From the NCBI GenBank assembly GCA_003252195.1, contig QKFK01000137.1, positions 1-7,604 on the forward strand: a DNA stretch of 7,604 nt, written 5' to 3'. The DNA is from Rhodospirillales bacterium (GTDB lineage Bacteria > Pseudomonadota > Alphaproteobacteria > QKFK01 > SZUA-500). The position numbers and the translations under genes were made by a program. The notes below the pieces were generated by a model, which was not told the DNA's origin, ran no database searches, and saw only the letters and a list, made by a program, of their open reading frames with translations. Shown here piece by piece: positions 1 to 6,524 of the stretch (the stretch's first letter is position 1; each line of letters begins with the position of its first letter).

Positions 1-958
1 GCATTATGCCATAGCGCATAACCATTGCTCCACCGATGATGCCTCCAACAATGGTTGCGGCCATTCCATATACTTTGCCAACATAGGCAATTTCAAATTT
101 TGAGAAACCCATGTCTTTATAAAATGGCATAACCATAGGACCCATATAGGCATCACTAAGCTTATAAAGCATAATAAAAAGCAAAATGAATATCCAGCCA
201 GGGTTTTTCATAAAATCCTTAAACGGACATATAACGGCTTTATAAATAAAAGCATAAAGCCTTTTCATACGTTCATCGTCTTTAGGAAACATTTTATTAA
301 TCAGCTCATAATCTTCTGGGGAATATAATTCTTTAGTAGATTTATCAGCGCCAATTCTACGGCTAAACATAACAGCTATCATGCCAACAGATACTAAAGA
401 CGCCATGAACAGATATACTTTATCCCATGAAATTGTTTCTGCCATAAACAGGGCACCTGCACCAGCGGCCAGCATTCCAAGGCGATAGCCTAAAACAACA
501 GCTCCTGCGCCTGCTCCTTGCTCATCTTTGCGTAATAGTTCAATTCTATAAGCATCTATAGCTATATCCTGAGATGCAGAGAAAAAGGCTACCATTACAG
601 CGCAGATAGCAGTGATTTGAGGGGTTTGTGCAGGGTTAGAAAAGGCCATAGCTATAATGAATAGCATCAGCATAATCTGGGTGAAAAATATCCAACCACG
701 TCTTCTGCCTAAAATGGAGCAGAAAATAGGTAGGCTTATTCTATCAATAATAGGAGAAATTAGGAACTTAAAGCTATACGGCCCTTTAACAAGCGCAAAC
801 ATTCCAATTGCACTTAAGCCAACACCAACCTCATCAAGCCATAATGATAAGGTGCTAGCGATTAGGAGTAGTGGCAAACCACTGGAAAAACCCAACAACA
901 AAATAGTGATAATTCTCTTGTCAGAATATACTTTTAGTGAGTTTTTCCAGTTTTGCAT
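1..958 (-). CDS. ampG: AmpG-type muropeptide permease (MFS), N-terminal 319 codons, 3' end outside the window
   Basis: Inner-membrane major-facilitator transporter of the AmpG family, which imports GlcNAc-anhydroMurNAc and its peptides from the periplasm for peptidoglycan recycling; in some bacteria this also feeds AmpC beta-lactamase induction. Reading from ATG at 958, residues 24-29 are FSSGLP, 129-142 are SQDIAIDAYRIELL, and 148-163 hold the glycine-rich GAGAGAVVLGYRLGML stretch, all close to E. coli AmpG as I remember it. About eight hydrophobic segments are visible, six before and the rest after a charged loop at roughly 200-250. E. coli AmpG is about 490 residues with more membrane segments, so the C-terminal part lies beyond base 1. 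The start is supported by an AGGA sequence 5 nt upstream, which overlaps the typA stop. Family assignment is firm; the exact substrate is inferred. Confidence 0.92.
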   Translation of the reverse strand, partial: MQNWKNSLKVYSDKRIITILLLGFSSGLPLLLIASTLSLWLDEVGVGLSAIGMFALVKGPYSFKFLISPIIDRISLPIFCSILGRRRGWIFFTQIMLMLFIIAMAFSNPAQTPQITAICAVMVAFFSASQDIAIDAYRIELLRKDEQGAGAGAVVLGYRLGMLAAGAGALFMAETISWDKVYLFMASLVSVGMIAVMFSRRIGADKSTKELYSPEDYELINKMFPKDDERMKRLYAFIYKAVICPFKDFMKNPGWIFILLFIMLYKLSDAYMGPMVMPFYKDMGFSKFEIAYVGKVYGMAATIVGGIIGGAMVMRYGIM

Positions 959-960
959 TT

Positions 961-968
961 CTATCCTA
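961..968 (-). promoter_or_regulatory. Ribosome binding site of ampG overlapping the typA stop codon
   Basis: On the minus strand the typA stop TAG (968-966) is followed by GATAGAA and then the ampG ATG at 958. The AG of the stop joins the next GA to form AGGA, 5 nt before the ATG. This decides the ampG start and suggests translational coupling, since ribosomes terminating on typA sit over the ampG initiation site. Confidence 0.7.
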
Positions 969-2786
969 TTCAGAGACCTTTTTTGCTCTCTTTCTTTCGT
1001 TTGAATCTAGGTAATACTTACGTAAACGTATATTCTTAGGTGTTACTTCAACCAGTTCATCTTCAGCGATATAAGCTAATGCATCTTCTAAGCTTAAGCG
1101 CTTATGAGGAGTTAAGCTGATAGCTTCATCTTTACCAGATGCACGCATATTAGTTAGCTGTTTAGCTTTAGTTGGGTTAACCTCTAAATCATTACCTTTG
1201 TTATGTTCACCGATAATCATACCAGCATAAATTTCAATACCATTAGGGATTAACATAGCACCACGATCTTCAAGCTTCCACATAGCGTAAGCATTTGCAG
1301 TGCCAGATTCATTTGATATTAGCACGCCTGTGCTTCTACCGCCAATAGGGCCTTTGTGAGGTTCATATGAGTGGAAGAGACGGTTCATAATACCTGTACC
1401 TCTGGTGTCTGTCATAAAGATTGAGTAATAACCAATCAAACCACGTGATGGAGCTAAGAATGTAATACGAGTTTTACCACCACCAGAAGGAACCATGTCG
1501 GTCATTTCTGCTTTGCGTAAACCCATTTTCTCAACTACAACACCTGAATAATCATCATCAACGTCAACAACAACTTCTTCAATAGGCTCTAGTCTTTCGC
1601 CAGTTGCTTCATCTTTTTTATAAATAACGCGAGGACGAGAGATTGATAGTTCAAAACCTTCACGGCGTAATGTTTCAATAAGAACGCCTAGTTGCAACTC
1701 ACCACGACCAGATACGATAAAAGCATCACCTATTTCGGTGTCTTCAACGCGCAATGCAACGTTACCTTCGGCTTCTTTCATTAAGCGGGCTCTAATAACA
1801 CGAGATGTGAGCTTATCACCATCTTTACCTGCTAATGGGGAATTGTTTACAGAGAATGTCATAGACAATGTTGGAGGATCAATAGGTTGTGCGTGGAATG
1901 GTTCAGAAACCTCAAAAGCACAAATTGTATCCGCAACGGTTGCTTTAGAAATACCTGCAATCGCCACAATGTCACCAGCTACGGCTTCGGTTAAAGATAC
2001 GCGCTCTAAGCCTCTAAATGCCAAAATTTTAGAAATACGAGCTCTTTCAATTTCTTTACCGTTGCGGTCAAGCGCTTTAACAACTTGATTTATTTTTAGT
2101 ATTCCGCTTTGGATACGACCAGTTAAAAGCCTGCCTAAGAAAGGGTTTGCTTCAATAGTTGTAGCAAGCATTGCAAAAGGAGCTTCTGGTTCACAATCAG
2201 GTGTTGGAACATGTTTAACAACAAGCTTAAACAATGGTTCTAGGCTTTCTCTTTCGTCATTATCTAAGTCTTCTACTGCCCAACCATCACGACCTGATGC
2301 ATATAAAACAGGGAAATCTAGCTGTTCTGGTGTTGCGCCCATTAGGTCGAACAAGTCAAACACTTCATTAAGAACTTCTTCTGATCTAGCATCTGGTTTG
2401 TCAGCTTTATTGATAACTACCATAGGGCGAAGACCAAGCTTTAGAGCTTTGCCAAGAACAAATTTAGTTTGAGGCATAGGTCCTTCTGATGAGTCAACTA
2501 GCAACACAACACCGTCAACCATACTCAAAATACGTTCAACTTCACCACCAAAGTCAGCGTGACCTGGGGTGTCTACGATATTAATTCTTATGTTGTTCCA
2601 CTCAACAGATGTACATTTAGAAAGGATTGTAATACCTCTTTCACGTTCAAGGTCATTTGAGTCCATTGATCGCTCGGTAACTTTTTGGTTGTCTCTAAAA
2701 ACACCGCTTTGGCGAAACATTGAATCTACTAATGTAGTTTTGCCATGGTCAACGTGAGCGATGATTGCTATATTTCTTATTTCCAT
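966..2786 (-). CDS. typA: TypA/BipA ribosome-associated translational GTPase, 606 aa
   Basis: Translation-factor GTPase related to EF-G and LepA that acts on the ribosome, with roles in 50S assembly and growth under stress or cold. Numbering from ATG at 2786, the P-loop AHVDHGKT is at 10-17, the switch I region ERERGIT at 47-53, DTPGHADF at 72-79 and NKAD at 126-129. The middle holds the TypA-like SGRGELQLGVLIETLRREGF segment. The C-terminal third has TypA features (RSTGVLISNESGTANAYAMW, then EHNKGNDLEVNP and a KKLTNMRASGKDEA-like stretch), which exclude LepA and EF-G. Length matches E. coli BipA (607 aa). The frame stays open to an ATG at 2840, but that codon lies in the loop of the upstream terminator and adds 18 residues foreign to the family, so 2786 is preferred. 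The region before 2786 is AG-rich (GAAAAG), a weak ribosome binding site. It probably forms an operon with ampG. Confidence 0.97.
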   Translation of the reverse strand: MEIRNIAIIAHVDHGKTTLVDSMFRQSGVFRDNQKVTERSMDSNDLERERGITILSKCTSVEWNNIRINIVDTPGHADFGGEVERILSMVDGVVLLVDSSEGPMPQTKFVLGKALKLGLRPMVVINKADKPDARSEEVLNEVFDLFDLMGATPEQLDFPVLYASGRDGWAVEDLDNDERESLEPLFKLVVKHVPTPDCEPEAPFAMLATTIEANPFLGRLLTGRIQSGILKINQVVKALDRNGKEIERARISKILAFRGLERVSLTEAVAGDIVAIAGISKATVADTICAFEVSEPFHAQPIDPPTLSMTFSVNNSPLAGKDGDKLTSRVIRARLMKEAEGNVALRVEDTEIGDAFIVSGRGELQLGVLIETLRREGFELSISRPRVIYKKDEATGERLEPIEEVVVDVDDDYSGVVVEKMGLRKAEMTDMVPSGGGKTRITFLAPSRGLIGYYSIFMTDTRGTGIMNRLFHSYEPHKGPIGGRSTGVLISNESGTANAYAMWKLEDRGAMLIPNGIEIYAGMIIGEHNKGNDLEVNPTKAKQLTNMRASGKDEAISLTPHKRLSLEDALAYIAEDELVEVTPKNIRLRKYYLDSNERKRAKKVSE

Positions 2787-2815
2787 TTTTTTATCTTTTC
2801 TAAATATGTTTATCC

Positions 2816-2852
2816 AAATAAAAACGGCGCCTAAAAGCATACAGGGCGCCGT
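2816..2852 (-). terminator. Rho-independent terminator of the adenosine kinase gene
   Basis: The minus-strand transcript leaving the adenosine kinase stop meets ACGGCGCC (2852-2845), a 13-nt loop, and the perfect complement GGCGCCGT (2831-2824), followed by TTTTATTT down to 2816. An 8-bp stem with seven G/C pairs plus a T-rich tail is a classical intrinsic terminator, 25 nt after the stop codon. It lies only 29 nt before the typA start, so it separates the two genes transcriptionally unless there is read-through. Confidence 0.9.
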
Positions 2853-2877
2853 CTCATTTATAATGATTGCGGCGGGA

Positions 2878-3882
2878 TTATTCTTCTTTGAGCTTAGAGC
2901 GAATTAGTCCGCGCAAAGAAACTTCAGGTCTTGCACCATAGTGGGTGATAATCTCAGCAGCAGCTATACCGCCAATGCGAGCACATGTTCCTAAATCCTT
3001 GCCTTGGGTGTATCCATAAAGGAATCCTGCGGCATAAAGGTCACCAGCGCCAGTTGTGTCGACCAAATCCTCAACTTCTTCAGCGTCAACATATACTGTA
3101 ATTTTGCCAGATGCAACAACAGAACCTTTAGCTTCACGAGTAATTGCAGAAATTTTGCAATCTTTGCGAATTAATTTGACTGCATCGTAGAAATCTTCGG
3201 TTTGATACAATGACTTAAGCTCAGATTCATTTGCGAAGATAATATCAACATAATCTGCGATAAGTTGTTTAAAATCTTCTCTATGACGCTCTACACAGAA
3301 AGAATCCGATAAAGAAAAAGCAACTTCTCTTCCGGCTTTTTTAGCCAATGTGCAGGCTTTTAATAATGCTTGCTTAGCATTTTCTTCGTCCCATAGGTAA
3401 CCTTCAATGTATAAAATCTTACCAGATGTTACGATTTCTTCTAAAATATCGTCAGGAGTTAAGCATACGCTAGCACCAAGATATGTGTTCATTGTGCGTT
3501 GAGCATCTGGAGATACCAAAACGATACAACGAGCTGTGCTTGGGCCTTGGTTTAATGGTGTGCAAAAGAATTCTACACCAGCAGAACCGATGTCTCTGCG
3601 GAATACATTGCCTAGCATATCATCATGAACTTTACCGATAAAGGCAGGAGTTGCGCCAAATGAAGCTAGAGCTGCAACTGTATTAGCGGCAGAACCGCCT
3701 GAGCATTCTCTTTCAGGATCGATTAGTTCGTAAATTTCACCAGCTTTGGCTGCATCCATTAAAGCCATTGAACCTTTTTTAAGTCCATTTTCTTCGATGA
3801 AGTCATCGCTTACTTTAGCTAACACGTCAACTATAGCATTTCCTATAGCTACAACATCATAGGTGGTAACAGTATCTGTCAT
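2878..3882 (-). CDS. Adenosine kinase-like PfkB/ribokinase-family kinase, 334 aa
   Basis: Cytoplasmic PfkB-family carbohydrate/nucleoside kinase; its closest resemblance, from memory, is to alphaproteobacterial proteins annotated as adenosine kinase (adenosine + ATP to AMP + ADP, purine salvage). The N-terminal GNAIVDVLA strand is at 14-22, the substrate-side glycine motif CSGGSAANT at 60-68, and NTYLGA at 132-137. The NxxE motif is NESE at 218-221. The C-terminal signature DTTGAGD at 275-281 carries the anion hole and the catalytic base Asp281. Length is normal for the family. ATG at 3882 is preceded by AGGGA with 7-nt spacing. The gene is monocistronic by appearance: own promoter at 3918-3945 and a strong terminator 25 nt after the stop. 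Family membership is certain; substrate (adenosine rather than a sugar or another nucleoside) is inferred from overall similarity. Confidence 0.9.
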   Translation of the reverse strand: MTDTVTTYDVVAIGNAIVDVLAKVSDDFIEENGLKKGSMALMDAAKAGEIYELIDPERECSGGSAANTVAALASFGATPAFIGKVHDDMLGNVFRRDIGSAGVEFFCTPLNQGPSTARCIVLVSPDAQRTMNTYLGASVCLTPDDILEEIVTSGKILYIEGYLWDEENAKQALLKACTLAKKAGREVAFSLSDSFCVERHREDFKQLIADYVDIIFANESELKSLYQTEDFYDAVKLIRKDCKISAITREAKGSVVASGKITVYVDAEEVEDLVDTTGAGDLYAAGFLYGYTQGKDLGTCARIGGIAAAEIITHYGARPEVSLRGLIRSKLKEE

Positions 3883-3889
3883 TTATTAA

Positions 3890-3895
3890 TCCCTA
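3890..3895 (-). promoter_or_regulatory. Ribosome binding site of the adenosine kinase gene
   Basis: TAGGGA on the minus strand ends 7 nt before the ATG at 3882, a good Shine-Dalgarno match at normal spacing that fixes the start. Confidence 0.75.
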
Positions 3896-3917
3896 AAAAT
3901 CTATTCTCCAAAGGTGG

Positions 3918-3945
3918 AGTATAAACAAAACTTTTTAACACTCAA
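3918..3945 (-). promoter_or_regulatory. Sigma-70-type promoter for the adenosine kinase gene
   Basis: On the minus strand, TTGAGT (3945-3940) and TATACT (3923-3918) are separated by 16 nt; they match the consensus hexamers at four and five of six positions. Upstream DNA is rich in A-tracts, including eight consecutive A residues (3994-3987), which could act as an UP-like or bent element. Transcription would start near 3911, leaving about 28 nt of leader. A short dyad, CTCCA-4 nt-TGGAG (3919-3906), overlaps the end of the -10 and the expected start point, and could be an operator. This is motif reading only. Confidence 0.55.
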
Positions 3946-4055
3946 GCATAAGCTTTTAATATTTACAATAATTTAACATCAATGTGTTTTTTTTGCGTTA
4001 AATGCTTTTTAATAGATTTGATATTAGAGTATAGATTCCTGTTTTGTAAGTTGAT

Positions 4056-4067
4056 TTGGAAATTTTT
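4056..4067 (+). promoter_or_regulatory. Ribosome binding site and leader deciding the lipoprotein start
   Basis: GGA at 4058-4060 lies 7 nt before ATG 4068. An in-frame TTG at 4056 would add four residues in front of the MKK signal-peptide start, has no upstream Shine-Dalgarno, and would overlap this site, so 4068 is preferred. Confidence 0.6.
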
Positions 4068-4463
4068 ATGAAAAAAATATTGCTTTTGTTGCTTCTTTTA
4101 AGTGGTTGCGCATCTTTTGCTAGCAAGCCTCTAATTATGAGTGCGGAAGAGAAAAGCTATGTTTTAACCCATAAAATTTCACCAAATTTACAAAAAACTG
4201 ACGAGCTTGCTTTCTATAAAAGCGCCAATATTTTGAATGGTGTCTATGTTTCTTCTTTTGAGGGATTGATGGGTAAGCCAGATTTGGTGCGGAAAGAAAA
4301 AGACACATCTATATTGGGTTATTATGGCGTAAATTGTTCTTTGATGGTTTTTTCCGCCAATGATAAATATATATCATATGTAGCAGGGGTTGCAAAAGAC
4401 GCAACAAGCTATCCTTATGATGCCTGTTTGGCTGAGATATATGTATTAAGAAAGCAAAGATAA
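4068..4463 (+). CDS. Small predicted lipoprotein, 131 aa, SmpA/BamE-like candidate
   Basis: The N-terminus is a clear lipoprotein signal peptide: MKK, a seven-leucine hydrophobic core, then the lipobox LSGC with Cys at residue 14, so the mature protein would be lipid-anchored in the envelope. The mature part is about 118 residues. It has FEGLMGKPDLVRKEKDTSILGYYG followed by a cysteine at about residue 91 and a second in the segment YDACLAEI near the C-terminus. This order (LxGxPD, then a tyrosine strand, then Cys-x-L, then a late Cys-Leu) recalls small uncharacterised alphaproteobacterial lipoproteins with LLGxPDxxRxEG...WQYxxxxCxLDxFLY...CL, and more loosely the SmpA/BamE fold. The two cysteines could form a disulfide. 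Function is unknown. It is a single gene, divergent from the adenosine kinase and convergent with the HD-GYP gene; no convincing promoter was found. Confidence 0.85.
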   Translation: MKKILLLLLLLSGCASFASKPLIMSAEEKSYVLTHKISPNLQKTDELAFYKSANILNGVYVSSFEGLMGKPDLVRKEKDTSILGYYGVNCSLMVFSANDKYISYVAGVAKDATSYPYDACLAEIYVLRKQR

Positions 4464-4629
4464 TACTTTTTTAGGCTTTGTTGTGTCTTTTGGCTGTGAT
4501 TACTTCAATTATTCTCGGGCATTTTTGGGTATATAGGCTATCTGTGTTATCGCCTAAGTTCTTGATATATAAAGTGTTTCTGATTGGTGGCGAGGCAAAG
4601 TAAAAACTCGTTGGCTTCTTGGTTTTGCT

Positions 4630-4665
4630 TAAATTATGAATAATGTATGTTTTCTCAATAATTTA
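4630..4665. repeat. AT-only inverted repeat in the convergent intergenic gap
   Basis: TAAATTAT (4630-4637) and its exact complement ATAATTTA (4658-4665) flank a 20-nt spacer, between the lipoprotein and HD-GYP stop codons. The stem contains no G/C pair and no clear T-run follows on either strand, so it is at best a weak terminator for the converging transcripts, and it could be chance in AT-rich DNA. Confidence 0.3.
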
Positions 4666-4685
4666 GCGACATTAATATATAAGTC

Positions 4686-6428
4686 TTATGATTTAAGAGC
4701 TTTATCTATATTTTTTGCCAGCATATATTTATCTTTAATTACCTTATCTATTTGCTCTGGTTTTAGGTAATGATCAGCATATTGTTGGTATATCTCTTTT
4801 TCTATAAACAAATAGAAAATATCTTCATCAACAAGACCCTCCATTGTCATTTTATACAATATGTCTAGGGCTTCTGAGAGTTTTTTAGGTTTTTTATAAG
4901 GGCGATCGCTGGCAGTGATAGCCTCAAAAATATCTGCCATCATCATTATTTTAGCAGGGATAGACATCTCCACTCCCTTAACCCCATACGGGTAACCAGA
5001 GCCGTCCATTCTTTCGTGGTGTAGTCCAGCATATTCAGGTACATTTGCTAGGCTTTTGGGCAAATGAAGGTTTCCAAGCATTTCAATAGTGTAATTAACA
5101 TGCTCTTTAACTTTTTTGTGTTCTTCTTCTGTGAGCGTGCCAGCAGGAATTGAGAGGTTATATAATTCTCCTCTATTAAATCCTCCAAAAATATGCTCAT
5201 TCCTATTTTCTAACACATATTCTTTGCCCATTTTTTGGAGTTCTTCAATATTATCGAGGCGAGATTTTTCTTCCCATGATAAGCCAAGAGTGCGGTCAAA
5301 GTTTCTGGTAAAAGTTCTTTTCCCTATTCGATCTAGTAAATCTATATCTTCTTCGGAAAGTCTTTCATCTCCAACATTAGCTTTAGCTATAATTGCAAAC
5401 TCAGCTTCTAAATTTTTGATTGCTCTATTTAGTTCTGCTAAAAGTTTGGTTTGATCATCAGTTCCAGCAAGGCGCTTTTTTAAATAATTTATATGCGCAT
5501 CTCTTCGTAGAACCTCATATCTAGTTCTAATTTCGTGAATGCGATTATGTATGGTTTCTAGCTTGGTTGCTTTATCGTTTATATATTCTGGAGTGATAAT
5601 TTTTCCGCAATCGTGTAGCCATGATGCAACGTGAAGGGCGTACCAATCATTATCATTTAAATCAAAATATTCAAAAGGACCTTCTTCGGTTAGGGAGGCT
5701 TCCATGGTAATCATACGAGTTAACACAGGAACTCTTTGGCAGTGAGCTCCAGTATAAGGTGATTTAGCGTCAATAGCTTTAGCTAACACTTCAATAAAGG
5801 CTTCCATCATACGGCGATGGTCTTCGAGTAATTTGCGGTTGTTTAAGGCAATAGATGCCTGAGAGGCTAGAGCTTCAACTATCTTCTGCACATTATAAGA
5901 AAAAGATATAATCTCGCCAGTTTCATTTTGGGCATTAATCAATTGCAATACGGCAATAACATCTTTGTTATGGTTTTTAAGAGGAACAGTTAAAAAGCTT
6001 TTTGATTTGTAACTATATTGAGCATCAAATTTTTTCATACCCTCAAAATCAAATTCAGAAGAATCATAAACATTCTCAAGGTTTGTAACCTCTCCAGAAA
6101 ATGCCGTAAATGAAGCGACATTCTTTAAATTTGGCACACCATTATCAAGTTTTAATGGAATTGGCGGTATAGTAATTTTTTCGCCTTTTTTACCACCATT
6201 ATGCATGTGTAACGATGAATTATACATAATTGCATAAGTAAGCCTGTCAAGTTCATCAACTAAGTATAGAGTGCCTCCATCTGCATTTGTAATATCTTTA
6301 GCTTCAAATAAGATTTTTTCTAACAGAACATCGATATCTTCTTCAGATGAAAGAGATATACCAAGTTCTATTAATCTTCTCATTTGATCGGCTAAATCAA
6401 CGCCGTTTTCAGTGGTATTAAGTTCCAT
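4686..6428 (-). CDS. GAF + HD-GYP domain protein, probable cyclic-di-GMP phosphodiesterase, 580 aa
   Basis: Predicted soluble signalling enzyme. Residues about 15-195 form a GAF sensor domain (NADGGTLYLVDE at 48-59, then a SFLTVPLKN...AVLQLINA core at 144-166), linked by a helix to an HD-GYP domain. Expected catalytic parts are present: YTGAHCQRV at 225-233, the HD pair His272-Asp273 in HDCGK, His443 in KEHV, His470-His471 in HHERMDGSGYP (GYP at 478-480), Asp499, and DRPY at 508-511. HD-GYP enzymes hydrolyse cyclic-di-GMP, so activity is expected but inferred. Between HDCGKI and the resumption at PAGTLTEEE (about 428) there is an unusually long insert of about 140 residues, charged and helical in look. 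I recall a proteobacterial subfamily with this insert (DKATKLETI...RIHEIRTRxEVL). No membrane segment or receiver domain is present. The ribosome binding site is weak (AAAGAA). The GAF ligand is unknown. Confidence 0.93.
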   Translation of the reverse strand: MELNTTENGVDLADQMRRLIELGISLSSEEDIDVLLEKILFEAKDITNADGGTLYLVDELDRLTYAIMYNSSLHMHNGGKKGEKITIPPIPLKLDNGVPNLKNVASFTAFSGEVTNLENVYDSSEFDFEGMKKFDAQYSYKSKSFLTVPLKNHNKDVIAVLQLINAQNETGEIISFSYNVQKIVEALASQASIALNNRKLLEDHRRMMEAFIEVLAKAIDAKSPYTGAHCQRVPVLTRMITMEASLTEEGPFEYFDLNDNDWYALHVASWLHDCGKIITPEYINDKATKLETIHNRIHEIRTRYEVLRRDAHINYLKKRLAGTDDQTKLLAELNRAIKNLEAEFAIIAKANVGDERLSEEDIDLLDRIGKRTFTRNFDRTLGLSWEEKSRLDNIEELQKMGKEYVLENRNEHIFGGFNRGELYNLSIPAGTLTEEEHKKVKEHVNYTIEMLGNLHLPKSLANVPEYAGLHHERMDGSGYPYGVKGVEMSIPAKIMMMADIFEAITASDRPYKKPKKLSEALDILYKMTMEGLVDEDIFYLFIEKEIYQQYADHYLKPEQIDKVIKDKYMLAKNIDKALKS

Positions 6429-6464
6429 GGTTCTTTTTTAATTGTTTTATTCCTTAACGCTTGA

Positions 6465-6477
6465 GTATATTCTATAC
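6465..6477. promoter_or_regulatory. Perfect dyad GTATA-TTC-TATAC in the divergent HD-GYP/ubiD region
   Basis: A 5-bp perfect inverted repeat with a 3-nt spacer sits in the middle of the 96-bp region between the HD-GYP ATG (6428) and the ubiD GTG (6525). It overlaps -10-like hexamers on both strands (TATACT and TATAGA on minus, TATACA on plus). It may simply reflect back-to-back -10 elements, or be an operator serving both genes. Confidence 0.3.
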
Positions 6478-6498
6478 ATCTTAGTATTTGATTACCAA
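6471..6498 (-). promoter_or_regulatory. Candidate promoter for the GAF/HD-GYP gene
   Basis: On the minus strand, TTGGTA (6498-6493) and TATAGA (6476-6471) are spaced by 16 nt, each matching four of six or better to sigma-70 hexamers. A second -10-like TATACT lies just downstream (6469-6464) without a matching -35. The expected leader is about 35 nt. In AT-rich DNA such matches are common, so this is tentative. Confidence 0.35.
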
Positions 6499-6509
6499 CA
6501 ATAAACTGT

Positions 6510-6515
6510 AAGGGG
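6510..6515 (+). promoter_or_regulatory. Ribosome binding site supporting the GTG start of ubiD
   Basis: AAGGGG ends 9 nt before GTG 6525. There is no ATG, GTG or TTG in frame between the upstream TGA (6489-6491) and 6525, so GTG is the only reasonable start. Confidence 0.75.
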
Positions 6516-6524
6516 CTCAAGGTC

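Noticed and set aside
657..1004. Plus-strand open frame of 115 codons
   Set aside because: It is antisense to the ampG 5' part and the end of typA, whose protein matches are clear; its product looks like nothing recognisable.
1738..2088. Plus-strand open frame of 116 codons
   Set aside because: It lies wholly antisense within the conserved typA coding region, with no ribosome binding site or recognisable product.
2569..2757. Plus-strand open frame of 62 codons
   Set aside because: It is antisense to the TypA GTPase motifs and explained by the constraint on that strand.
3987..3994. Run of eight T residues upstream of the lipoprotein gene as a phase-variation tract
   Set aside because: It is short, lies outside the coding region and not between recognisable promoter elements; more likely part of an A-tract upstream of the adenosine kinase promoter.
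4007..4035. Possible lipoprotein promoter (TTTTTA / TATAGA)
   Set aside because: The -10 is passable but the -35 is very poor and the area is AT-rich, so it cannot be told from background.
4456..4480. CAAAG...CTTTG pairing around the lipoprotein stop codon as a terminator
   Set aside because: Five weak pairs, a 15-nt loop and no following T-run of note; it would also use coding bases.
5116..5454. Plus-strand open frame of 112 codons
   Set aside because: It is antisense to the HD-GYP insert; the serine-rich product is typical of a shadow frame.
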